Made by a program: the position numbers and the translations under genes. The notes under the pieces were generated by a model. The model saw only the letters and a list, made by a program, of their open reading frames with translations, ran no database searches and was not told the origin of the DNA. Positions 1 through 8,036 of a stretch of 64,000 nt of DNA are shown one piece after another (the stretch's first letter is position 1; every line of letters begins with the position of its first letter). The DNA is from Nostoc sp. C052 (lineage in GTDB: Bacteria; Cyanobacteriota; Cyanobacteriia; Cyanobacteriales; Nostocaceae), in assembly GCF_013393905.1 (NCBI RefSeq), contig NZ_CP040272.1, positions 1,674,001 through 1,738,000 of the forward strand, written 5' to 3'.

Positions 1-303
1 CCCGCGTTGGAAACTCCTGATGCAGCGACCACCGAATTATCGGAGGCTGAACTGGAAGCGGTGGCAGGCGGAGGAGGCACCCTTGATTCCCAGAATTCAA
101 ACTGGACGGGTTGTGCGTCGGGTCGATCGGGTTGTGTTGCCACCAATGGCTGCTCGGTAGCTGCTACGGCTACAGTGATGGTTGCCTCTGCGGTCGGAGC
201 GGTTGGAGCGGGGATAGTCACCGGTGGCGTGGCAGCAGGTCTGACAGCCGGACTCTGTATTGTCGGGTCATCCGCTACCGGAGTCGGAACCCAAGCCAGA
301 TAA
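1..303 (+). CDS. Class II lanthipeptide precursor (LanA), 5' end outside window
   Basis: The frame is open from base 1, so the start and most of the leader lie upstream. The visible leader end is rich in Glu and Leu (ELSEAELEAVAGG) and finishes in a double-glycine cleavage site, as in Nif11 and NHLP-type leaders. The remaining 76 residues would be the core. It holds four cysteines (residues 36, 43, 49 and 84 counted from base 7) and 17 Ser/Thr. Three Cys cluster near its front. A hydrophobic Gly/Ala/Val stretch follows, with a lone Cys near the end. A LanM gene lies 3.8 kb downstream on the same strand, which makes a lanthionine-containing product likely. Known from the family: LanM dehydrates core Ser/Thr and adds Cys to form thioether rings. 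Inferred: rings at the front, a membrane-active tail behind. A different Gly/Ala-rich peptide remains possible. Confidence 0.75.
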   Translation, partial: PALETPDAATTELSEAELEAVAGGGGTLDSQNSNWTGCASGRSGCVATNGCSVAATATVMVASAVGAVGAGIVTGGVAAGLTAGLCIVGSSATGVGTQAR

Positions 304-344
304 ATCGAGCCAATATTTTGGGTAGAAACTAAGGTTCCTGACTG

Positions 345-455
345 AATGGCACTAAGAAAAGCTCGAAAGCATGTGTAGCCTCGTTCCCAGCCTGGAGGCT
401 GGAAATGTATTCCGAGGGGCTGCTGCCTCTGGTCAAGAAAGAGGAGGCGGAGCCA
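345..455 (+). repeat. Half copy of MITE-like family A
   Basis: Begins with the same 16 bases, aatggcactaagaaaa, that form the end of the complete element at 23815-23996, and carries the same internal palindromes (cgttcccagcctgg and gaggcggagcc). The right terminus is missing. The open frame of the next gene reads backwards into this repeat, so residues upstream of position 540 are repeat-derived and were left out of that gene. Confidence 0.8.
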
Positions 456-539
456 GGTATGCCAGGTCATCTAGCCTCAAAATTTCCACACAGTTCACTT
501 TCAACCCCCATCCTCAAGAGGTCAAGTAGAGAACCCGCC

Positions 540-1844
540 ATGCCTCAAGAAAACGTCGCTCGATTTTTTGCCGCTGTGCTGGAAGGCAAAGTGCCGATAG
601 AGCCAGAGCAGGAGTCCTGTACCTCTAACCCAGAGCGGTTTGTACATCTATCCGAAAAATTTGGCTATCCCTTCAGCCTGACCGAATTGCAAGCCGAGAT
701 TGCTCGCCATATTCAAAAACCCCACATCTTGCAATTATTCGAGGCGGCGTTACACGATGAGGCTTTGAAACGAATGCTGAAACAGGCGAGCCAGCCTGCT
801 CAACTGCAAGCCGCACTATTACCGCTGGGCTACTCACTCACCCCAGATGAACTCAATGCCGTAATCTACACCTGCTGTCACTGTGTTAGGGGATTGTTCT
901 GTGAATGTCGAGCGGGCGGCATTGGCAAGCAGGTATTTGAGCGATCGCGCATCACTTCAACCGACTTATTATTGCCAGCGTTAGCGGAGGACTATGCGAT
1001 CGCCCCCGACCAAATCCGCAGCTTTCATCAAGATGGGCATCTCCGGCTCCGCAATGTCCTTACGCCTGAAGAAATCGCTGTCTATCGACCTGCACTAGCG
1101 GCGGCTGTCGATCGCCATGACCTTGAACAAAAAGCGATGGAAAAATCGGTCAGTGGTCAAAGTCAGGGTTGGAAGTTTGTCGAAAATCTATGGAGACTTG
1201 ACCCAGCGGCTCGAAAGTTTACCTTAGCAAAGCGATTTGGCAAAATTGCTGCCGATTTACTTAGAGTCGATGCGGTACGACTTTTTCGGGATCAGTCCTA
1301 CTTCAAGAAACCCGGCGGCGGCAATACCCCTTGGCATCAGGATAGCTACTTCATGCCCCTCGATACCCATCAAGTTATCACGATGTGGGTTGCGCTCTCT
1401 GATGTCACTACCGAAATGTCGCCCATGATTTTTGTCTCTGCTGCTCACCGACGGGGGTATCAGGGGGCATCAATGCCGAACGATGAATCGATGGATGAGT
1501 TTGAACGGAATCTCGATGCTAAAGGCTGGCAACGCATGAGCTACGGAGCAATGGTTGCAGGAGATGCGAGTTTCCATACAGGCTGGACTCTTCATAGTTC
1601 ACGTGAAAACACGAGCCAGCAAACTCGTGAAGCTATGGTGATTGTTTACTATGCAGATGGTGCGCGAGTTGCAATACCGCCGATGCCTCGCAACCCCACC
1701 CCCCCAGAAAACTTTGCAGCAATCATTCGTCAACACAATCTGTCCACCTGCTTACCGGGCTTGAAATCAGGTGATTTAGCAGAAACGTTGATGAACCCGA
1801 TCGTCTATCAACGGCAGCCTTCTGAATCACTGTCTGGATATTAA
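540..1844 (+). CDS. Double Nif11-like domain fused to phytanoyl-CoA dioxygenase-type oxygenase
   Basis: A 434-residue protein from the ATG at 540; earlier in-frame codons lie in the repeat. Residues 1-60 and about 61-111 each look like a Nif11 domain: a start like MPQENVARFF, then FGYPFSLTELQ in the first and LGYSLTPDELNAV in the second. From about residue 155 the protein is a PhyH-family Fe(II)/2-oxoglutarate oxygenase. The iron ligands are His266 and Asp268 (PWHQDSYF) and His352 (GWTLHSS), and Arg363 is the likely 2-oxoglutarate binder. A Cys-rich linker (CCHCVRGLFCEC) joins the parts. The stop is 4 bp before the next gene, so it is in the lanthipeptide operon. Nif11 domains normally serve as RiPP leader peptides. 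Here they may recruit the enzyme to the synthetase or mimic a leader. Hydroxylation of the peptide or of a prenyl substrate is inference. Confidence 0.8.
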   Translation: MPQENVARFFAAVLEGKVPIEPEQESCTSNPERFVHLSEKFGYPFSLTELQAEIARHIQKPHILQLFEAALHDEALKRMLKQASQPAQLQAALLPLGYSLTPDELNAVIYTCCHCVRGLFCECRAGGIGKQVFERSRITSTDLLLPALAEDYAIAPDQIRSFHQDGHLRLRNVLTPEEIAVYRPALAAAVDRHDLEQKAMEKSVSGQSQGWKFVENLWRLDPAARKFTLAKRFGKIAADLLRVDAVRLFRDQSYFKKPGGGNTPWHQDSYFMPLDTHQVITMWVALSDVTTEMSPMIFVSAAHRRGYQGASMPNDESMDEFERNLDAKGWQRMSYGAMVAGDASFHTGWTLHSSRENTSQQTREAMVIVYYADGARVAIPPMPRNPTPPENFAAIIRQHNLSTCLPGLKSGDLAETLMNPIVYQRQPSESLSGY

Positions 1845-1848
1845 GCAC

Positions 1849-4020
1849 ATGTGGCTATTTTCTTTAGAAAACTCACTTCAAGCGATCGCGCCCCACCTCT
1901 CGCCCCTGATCGCGCCAGATGCCTTGGAGCGACTTCAAGCGATCGGTCGTTGCTTCCCCGATGCACTGACCTACAGCTACGGCTTTGAAGCGCGTCTGCA
2001 TCCAGCAGAGCCAACGGTCGATTTTGCCATTCATATCACTCCCACAGAGCGAGATATTTTAGCAGGCTTACATCCGACCATTAAACTACCCGATGTCTTT
2101 CAACAACATCCAGTATGGCAGCGGATTCGCCAGTTCTGTCTGGAGTGGGCAGATCCGTCTTCTGAATTGCACTATCAGGTCAACGATCTATGGCTGGAAT
2201 TTGACGCACATCAGAGCCAAAATTCACCAGATGTTCCCGTTCCTGGGCTGTTTGTCAGTCCCGTCCCGCCTCAGGGAGGAATAGTTCCCGACTATACCTG
2301 GATTTGGAGAAAAGCACTACCCTTACTGTGTGATAATGATATGGCAGAGGGGGTAGAACTCAATGTCATCCAATGTATTCATAACCTTCCTACACAGGTC
2401 GGAATTTTTCAGTTTGGATTCATGTTTGGCAGAAAGATAGAAGCAGTTCGATTCTGTCTGTCAGGTTCACCGATTCAAATGATCCCCCATCTCAATCAGT
2501 TAGGATGGCAGGGATCGCTCCAGGAAATTGAGCGGCTCTTTGCCTTGCTCTATTCCTACTGCGATGGCGCAATTTTAGACATTGATGTTGGCTCCCTGAT
2601 CTATCCCCGCATTGGTGTTGAAGGAATTTATATCAGCCGCTACCTGTCTTGTGTGAATGGACAATGGGCATCTCTTCTCAATCACCTCGTTGAGCAAAAT
2701 TTGTGTGAACCTTTTATGCGGGATGCTTTGCTCAAGTATGCCGGCTACACGGTGAATAAGCCCCTGCATCAACGCATCTACATCAGAGGATTGAGTCACG
2801 TTAAATTGCTTTACCAACCCGGAAAGCCCTTAAGCAGCAAGGTTTACTTTGGCGTGATGCACAAACCCATTAGTGCGAGTCCTACACTTTCAGCAGGGTT
2901 ACAAACCAGAGCAGGAACTAGCTTGGCGAATTCTGCTGCCGTTGCTTCTCCCCGCGCGACTGTCACTCAGAGTCTTCAGGCTGCAATCACCTTCCTTTTA
3001 ACCTCCCGCGATTCTCAAGGCTGGTGGACAGACTTTCATCTTGGAGCAGGTTTAAGCGATGAATGGGTGACTGGTTATGTTGGGACAACCTTAGCGAGTG
3101 ATTCCGCGATCGCAGTCGATCCCCAAGCCTTGGACGCAGCTCAAACTGCCTGGACGCTGCTTCAAGCTCGCCGTCACCGCATCACTGGACTTTGGGGCTT
3201 TAACCGATTTCCACCGGGGGATGCGGATAGCACAGGTTGGGTTCTCCAACTTGCCCATGCTCTCGGTGAGCCACAGTCAGAGCGAGTTCAGCAAGCTCTT
3301 CAATCCCTGAGAGAACACTGGCGCTCCAATGGCGGGGTTTCTACTTACGGATCGGCGGAAGCGATTCGATCGTTTATCTACGCGGCTCCAGAACAGAGTA
3401 TGGAGGGTTGGTGTGGTTCTCATATCTGTGTGAGTGCGGCTCTAGCGGCTCTTCCAGAAGTACGCGACCAACTGCTCGATTATTTGCACTCGACTCAGAA
3501 CAGTGAGGGTAGCTGGTCTGCTTATTGGTGGCACGATCTCGAATATTCTACTGCTTTAGCTGCTGAAGCTTTAGCTGTAAGTGATGATTCCTCTGAAGCG
3601 ATTGCGAACGCCGTTCAATGGGCTTTGCAGCGCCTTAGTCCAACGGGTTTCATTGCGACTAACGATCATCCATTGGGATCGCCTTTTGCGACTGCTTGGG
3701 GTTTACGATTGTTATTGTTAGGCAAACCAGAGCAAACGGAAGCAGCGATCGCTGCTGTCATTCGATGGTTGCTTACTCAGCAACAGCTAGATGGCTCATG
3801 GGAATCTTCCGCCCGCCTGCGGGTTCCGTTCCCTGATGATTTAGATCCAAACCAGTTCGATCGATGGGTCTATCATGACAAGATTGAAGGAAGCCTGAAT
3901 TTTGATCAACATCATGTCTTTACAACGGCGACGGTGCTACAAGCCCTCTTTAAGGCGAAATCTCATCTACCATTCAACGCCGATGCAGAAAGCGATCGTC
4001 CATTAACTGCTGTCGATTAA
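1849..4020 (+). CDS. Terpene-cyclase-like (prenyltransferase/squalene oxidase repeat) protein with novel N-terminal half
   Basis: A 723-residue protein. Residues 1 to about 340 match no family I recognise. From about residue 370 to the end it has alpha/alpha-barrel repeats of the squalene-hopene/class II terpene cyclase type. The QW-type motifs are SRDSQGWW, QNSEGSW at 550 and QQLDGSW at 645. The cyclase acid motif DxDD appears as Asp458-Ala-Asp460-Ser-Thr: the catalytic middle Asp is kept and the fourth Asp is Ser. It lies 4 bp after the dioxygenase and 41 bp before lanM, which points to one operon and one product. It could cyclise or bind an isoprenoid, or use the barrel as a peptide-binding scaffold. 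Which of these is right cannot be told from sequence. There is no signal peptide, so it is probably cytoplasmic. Confidence 0.7.
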   Translation: MWLFSLENSLQAIAPHLSPLIAPDALERLQAIGRCFPDALTYSYGFEARLHPAEPTVDFAIHITPTERDILAGLHPTIKLPDVFQQHPVWQRIRQFCLEWADPSSELHYQVNDLWLEFDAHQSQNSPDVPVPGLFVSPVPPQGGIVPDYTWIWRKALPLLCDNDMAEGVELNVIQCIHNLPTQVGIFQFGFMFGRKIEAVRFCLSGSPIQMIPHLNQLGWQGSLQEIERLFALLYSYCDGAILDIDVGSLIYPRIGVEGIYISRYLSCVNGQWASLLNHLVEQNLCEPFMRDALLKYAGYTVNKPLHQRIYIRGLSHVKLLYQPGKPLSSKVYFGVMHKPISASPTLSAGLQTRAGTSLANSAAVASPRATVTQSLQAAITFLLTSRDSQGWWTDFHLGAGLSDEWVTGYVGTTLASDSAIAVDPQALDAAQTAWTLLQARRHRITGLWGFNRFPPGDADSTGWVLQLAHALGEPQSERVQQALQSLREHWRSNGGVSTYGSAEAIRSFIYAAPEQSMEGWCGSHICVSAALAALPEVRDQLLDYLHSTQNSEGSWSAYWWHDLEYSTALAAEALAVSDDSSEAIANAVQWALQRLSPTGFIATNDHPLGSPFATAWGLRLLLLGKPEQTEAAIAAVIRWLLTQQQLDGSWESSARLRVPFPDDLDPNQFDRWVYHDKIEGSLNFDQHHVFTTATVLQALFKAKSHLPFNADAESDRPLTAVD

Positions 4021-4061
4021 ACCAAGTCATTCAAATTCGTCTTTCAGGAACATCCCTTCAA

Positions 4062-7000
4062 ATGATAGCGATTTCAAAGATTGAACCTGCTTCCTCGCGA
4101 TTACACGCCGCTGCGTTGCGTCGCATTGTTGCCCGTTCCAGTACGCTGTATGAACGACTTGAGGTGGCTCATGTTTTACCCACCTCTGAGCCGCTTGCTG
4201 AAGCTTTGCAACAATCCCGCATAGATGCTTGGTGTGATGCGATCGCGAAGGGAGATTTCGATCGATTTCAGCGCTGTTTGAGTTGGGATGGAATTACCTT
4301 AGACCAGGCAAAACAAGCAATTCAGACCGTCACCCTCAGAGAAGATGCGCCTTTACCTGATTGGGCAGAAATGCTGCATCAGGTGTTTCTGCTCATGACT
4401 GCACAAGCTTCTGAGCAATCTCCCACCTATCGCTTTTTCGATCCTCAAGCTCCACTGCCGTTTCAAGAACTCTTTGCTCCGTTTGTATTGATTGCTCAAC
4501 AAGAACTGAGTAGACGTACAGGAGCGGCTGCTCGCAGACTTACAGAACCAGTTCACGCGCTGTTAGAGCGATCGTTGCTAGGTCAGTTAATTGATTTATC
4601 GGCACAATCCATCAGTCTTACGTTTACCAGCTGGCGCACTGGTCAACAATCTTCCTTTGGACGCTTCCTAAGCCAAATGGGAAGCATATCGGGTCGCAAT
4701 CTCTATCTTCGCTTTGTCCAGGAAATGTTGCAAGGACAGTTTGTTTCATTCTTAGAGGAGTATGCGACGCTTGCCCGTCTACTAATAACTCTGACAAATC
4801 TGTGGATTGAAGCGCAGCAAGAATTTTTGCAGCGTTTGGATGCAGACTGGTTAATGATTGGAGAGCGCTTTGGTAAAGATATTTCTAATGCACAGGTTGT
4901 GGCAATTCAAGTAGAACTCTCCGATCGACATCGCGGAGGACGATCAGTGATTGCTTTTCGGATTGGAGATGATTTGCCTTTAGTCTACAAGCCTAAGTCT
5001 CTGGGAATCGATCGAGCCTACAACGATCTGCTGCTCTGGCTTAACGAACAAGGTTGTCTGCTGCCATTCAAAGCAGTAGAGGTCATCGATCGCGGTGACT
5101 ATGGCTGGGTAGAATATGTGTTGTCCTGGCACTGTGCCGATGTTCATCAGGTTAAGCGTCATTACCAGCGGGCAGGAATGTTGTTATGTTTAACCTATGT
5201 GCTGGAAGCAACGGACTGTCACCACGAAAATTTGCTTGCCTGTGGAGAATATCCAGTTCTGATCGATCTAGAAACACTGTTGCAACCCCGTCCCGATCTT
5301 GAGTCAGCCGAATATCTGCAAACTGCTCATCGCATCGCGATCTATCAACTGTCTAACTCTGTTGCACGCACCGCTCTCTTACCTGTTTGGGAAGGTGAAG
5401 ATGATGCCGATTCTTCGTTTGACTATAGTGGTCTAGGCAGCCAAGTTCAGCAGAACCGAACCTATAAAGGACTGCAATGGACAGCGGTGAATACAGATCA
5501 AATGGCGCTCACGCTACAGGATATTGCGATCGAACCCTCGTTCAGTCATATGCCAATGCTGGATGGCAAACCTGCGAATCTCATCAACTCAATTGAATCA
5601 GTAGCAGAAGGCTTCCAGCAGCTTTACTATTTCCTGTTAGAAAAGCGAGAGCTTTTACTAGCAGAAAATAGTCCGCTCAAGGCAATGGCAAACCAAACCA
5701 TTCGCTTCTTGTTCCGTCGCACCAATATCTACGCTAAGATTCTCAAACAGCTTGCCCATCCCAATTATCTCAAAGATGGAGTCGATCGCAGTATTCGCCT
5801 AGAAGTTTTGAAGCGATCGGCAGCGATGGAAGCCAATCAACCTAAATTTTGGTCAATGATCGATGTCGAACGGCAGTCGATGGAGCAACTCGACATTCCA
5901 ATGTTTACGCTTCAGTCCGATCGAGAGATTCTGACGCTTTCTTCGCAGCAGCAAGTTGAGCAATTCTTTGAAGGGTCTGGGTTTGACTTGATGTGGCAGC
6001 GCTTACAAAGCTTGAGTTTGGCAGATATGTCGATGCAGGTACAGTACATCAGAGCTATGCTGGGACTGCGCGGAATTGCACCTCACGAAATGAGCCTGCG
6101 CGAGCAAGATGGATCGGCAGAAGATAGCTTTTCTAGCGAAATTCTTGACGATACAGCCCTATTAGCAGAAGCGATCGCGATTACTCAACGCATCCAAGAC
6201 AGAGCGATTCATGCTCCTGATGGCAGTGTAACTTGGCTCTCTCCTCAGTTCTCTCTCCAACATCAACGGTTCGAGCTTCAACCCACTAACACGAGTTTGT
6301 ATGATGGTAAAGTTGGAATTGCACTATTCCTAGCGGCTCTAGCAAAAGTCACTGGTGAAACGTCCTACAAAGAGCTTTGTTTGCAAGCATTACAGGATTT
6401 TCAGCGATCAAAGGAAGCAGTCTTATTTTCAACGAAAGACCCCAATTTCAATTTGAATTTAGGGCTGTCTGCTGGGTTAGCAAGTTCTATGTATGGAATA
6501 ACCTGTATCAGTCGGTTGCTGTCTGATTGCAACCTTCTAGAGATGGCATTGGACATGGTGTCTCTAGTAGAACCGGATGTGATTGCTCAGGACACGTATC
6601 TAGATATTTTGGGTGGAACAACGGGAATTCTCTTGAGTTTAATCACGCTATACGAAATGACTCAAGACTCGGCTGCACTGGAAGCTGCGATCGCTTGTGG
6701 TCAATCTTTATTAGCGCGGAGTGTCCCCACTGAAGGCGGTAGAGCTTGGAGAACATTAAGCGGTCGTCTGTTGACTGGGTTTTCTCACGGCGCAGCAGGA
6801 ATTGCCTATGCCTTGTTGAAACTTGCACACATCACAGGCGATCGAGCCTATCAGCTTGCCGCAGAAGCGGGAATTGCCTACGAGCAAAGCTGCTTCTTAC
6901 CCACTGTGAGCAACTGGTGCGATCTACGAGACTTCTCCCAATTCTTGCTGGCAACGGGCAGCACGGAAGCACCGCCTCTGATGTCAAGCTGGTGTCATGG

Positions 7001-7397
7001 AGCAACTGGAATCGGTCTTGGTCGATTGGGTGGACTGACCTTGCTCGATAATGCTGCAATTCGCCAGGATATCCAGTCTGCTCTCCAGACGACCTACGCC
7101 ACACTGGAGCAAAAACGCGAAATGGTCGATCAACTTTGTTGTGGCAGCATGGGACGAGTTGATTTCCTGATTACTGCAAGCGATCGTCTAGGTCAACCAG
7201 AACTGCTAGCAAATGCCAGAGCGCAAGCATCTCAAGTCATCCATCTCGCGAGAAGCAAGGGAGGATACACCGCAGAACCCGGACTGCACCAAAGCATTTA
7301 TGTTCCTGGGTTCTTCCGGGGTGAGGCAGGCATTGGTTATACGCTATTGCGTTTGATTGCACCTCAACAACTCCCATCGATTCTTCTCCTCGAATAA
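4062..7397 (+). CDS. lanM: Class II lanthipeptide synthetase LanM
   Basis: A 1111-residue bifunctional enzyme of the usual LanM length. The N-terminal dehydratase (DUF4135) shows VYKPKSLGIDRAYNDLL from residue 308, DCHHEN at 385-390 and LIDLET with Asp402 and Glu404. These are kinase-like residues that phosphorylate and then eliminate Ser/Thr. The C-terminal LanC-like cyclase, from about residue 740, has the SHGAAG and WCHGATG motifs. Its zinc ligands are Cys978, Cys1026 and Cys1027. The last pair reads CCG rather than the more usual CHG, the arrangement known from ProcM-like synthetases of marine cyanobacteria, which tend to accept many substrates. It is last in the operon and is followed by a hairpin. 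No LanT transporter/protease lies downstream, so export genes must be upstream or elsewhere. Confidence 0.95.
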   Translation: MIAISKIEPASSRLHAAALRRIVARSSTLYERLEVAHVLPTSEPLAEALQQSRIDAWCDAIAKGDFDRFQRCLSWDGITLDQAKQAIQTVTLREDAPLPDWAEMLHQVFLLMTAQASEQSPTYRFFDPQAPLPFQELFAPFVLIAQQELSRRTGAAARRLTEPVHALLERSLLGQLIDLSAQSISLTFTSWRTGQQSSFGRFLSQMGSISGRNLYLRFVQEMLQGQFVSFLEEYATLARLLITLTNLWIEAQQEFLQRLDADWLMIGERFGKDISNAQVVAIQVELSDRHRGGRSVIAFRIGDDLPLVYKPKSLGIDRAYNDLLLWLNEQGCLLPFKAVEVIDRGDYGWVEYVLSWHCADVHQVKRHYQRAGMLLCLTYVLEATDCHHENLLACGEYPVLIDLETLLQPRPDLESAEYLQTAHRIAIYQLSNSVARTALLPVWEGEDDADSSFDYSGLGSQVQQNRTYKGLQWTAVNTDQMALTLQDIAIEPSFSHMPMLDGKPANLINSIESVAEGFQQLYYFLLEKRELLLAENSPLKAMANQTIRFLFRRTNIYAKILKQLAHPNYLKDGVDRSIRLEVLKRSAAMEANQPKFWSMIDVERQSMEQLDIPMFTLQSDREILTLSSQQQVEQFFEGSGFDLMWQRLQSLSLADMSMQVQYIRAMLGLRGIAPHEMSLREQDGSAEDSFSSEILDDTALLAEAIAITQRIQDRAIHAPDGSVTWLSPQFSLQHQRFELQPTNTSLYDGKVGIALFLAALAKVTGETSYKELCLQALQDFQRSKEAVLFSTKDPNFNLNLGLSAGLASSMYGITCISRLLSDCNLLEMALDMVSLVEPDVIAQDTYLDILGGTTGILLSLITLYEMTQDSAALEAAIACGQSLLARSVPTEGGRAWRTLSGRLLTGFSHGAAGIAYALLKLAHITGDRAYQLAAEAGIAYEQSCFLPTVSNWCDLRDFSQFLLATGSTEAPPLMSSWCHGATGIGLGRLGGLTLLDNAAIRQDIQSALQTTYATLEQKREMVDQLCCGSMGRVDFLITASDRLGQPELLANARAQASQVIHLARSKGGYTAEPGLHQSIYVPGFFRGEAGIGYTLLRLIAPQQLPSILLLE

Positions 7398-7413
7398 TAG
7401 CAGATTCACCTCT

Positions 7414-7456
7414 CACATTAAATCCCTCTCCTGCTTTGGAAGAGAGATTTAATGTG
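7414..7456 (+). terminator. Hairpin after lanM
   Basis: Bases 7414-7430 (cacattaaatccctctc) pair with 7442-7456 (gagagatttaatgtg) with one bulged C. It is a strong stem 17 bp after the lanM stop, followed by an AT-rich but not pure-T tail. It probably ends the lanthipeptide transcript. Confidence 0.7.
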
Positions 7457-7476
7457 TCAATTAATTATCATTATTG

Positions 7477-7509
7477 TTAATGGAATAGTTTATTTTCTGG
7501 AAGTCCCTA
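7477..7509 (+). repeat. Terminal half of MITE-like family C
   Basis: The sequence ending in tttctggaagtcccta matches the right end of the complete family C element at 32534-32658 (atttcttggagttccct). Only this end is present. Confidence 0.5.
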
Positions 7510-7597
7510 AGAGGATAACTTTATTGCTGATGGGGCGACAAATTACCCTGAAAAGCTTGTGAGTAAACCACATTCCGCACTTCAATATCTGAGTAAA

Positions 7598-8026
7598 TTA
7601 TCGACACTTTGAAAGTGTATTCTTAAATCCGTCCCAAATCTGTTGTTCCTGAACAGGAAAGTTCTTCTGTTTCACATTCAAATTAAGCGTTTGAGTGGAT
7701 TGATCGTAGTTGAATTCCAAGAGTGCAACTTGTCCGACAACATCACTCTTGACGACAATTTCACCACTGGTATCGCCTCGATATTCTAGGGAACCGCCAT
7801 TACTGGCATTATTTTTCTTTAAACAACTAAAAGCTTTTGGACTGACGCAGGGAAAAGGTGGAGTTGAGCGAGATAAATCTTTAGCAGAACAAGTGGATTG
7901 AGCAATCAGCGGCGTTGTATGGGAGTTGGATGTGGGATTAGCCTCACCAATCGGGGCATAAAAAATCGCACAAATCATGGACAAAGGAAGAGCAATCCAT
8001 CGCTGATTCATAGCTAAAAAATGCAT
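7598..8026 (-). CDS. Secreted hypothetical protein
   Basis: A 142-residue protein with an N-terminal hydrophobic stretch (WIALPLSMICAIFYA) resembling a signal peptide, then a small domain with five cysteines and a beta-rich C-terminal half. I do not recognise a family. The ATG at 8026 has a good ribosome binding site, AAGGAG, that overlaps the stop codon of the glycosyltransferase gene 10 bp upstream, so the two are translated from one message. A role in the periplasm or outside the cell is inferred only from the signal-like start. Confidence 0.65.
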   Translation of the reverse strand: MHFLAMNQRWIALPLSMICAIFYAPIGEANPTSNSHTTPLIAQSTCSAKDLSRSTPPFPCVSPKAFSCLKKNNASNGGSLEYRGDTSGEIVVKSDVVGQVALLEFNYDQSTQTLNLNVKQKNFPVQEQQIWDGFKNTLSKCR

Positions 8027-8036
8027 AGAAATCTCC

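Noticed and set aside
405..539. Forty-five extra N-terminal codons on the Nif11/dioxygenase gene
   Set aside because: They translate the family A repeat, and the Nif11-like domain starts cleanly at the ATG at 540.
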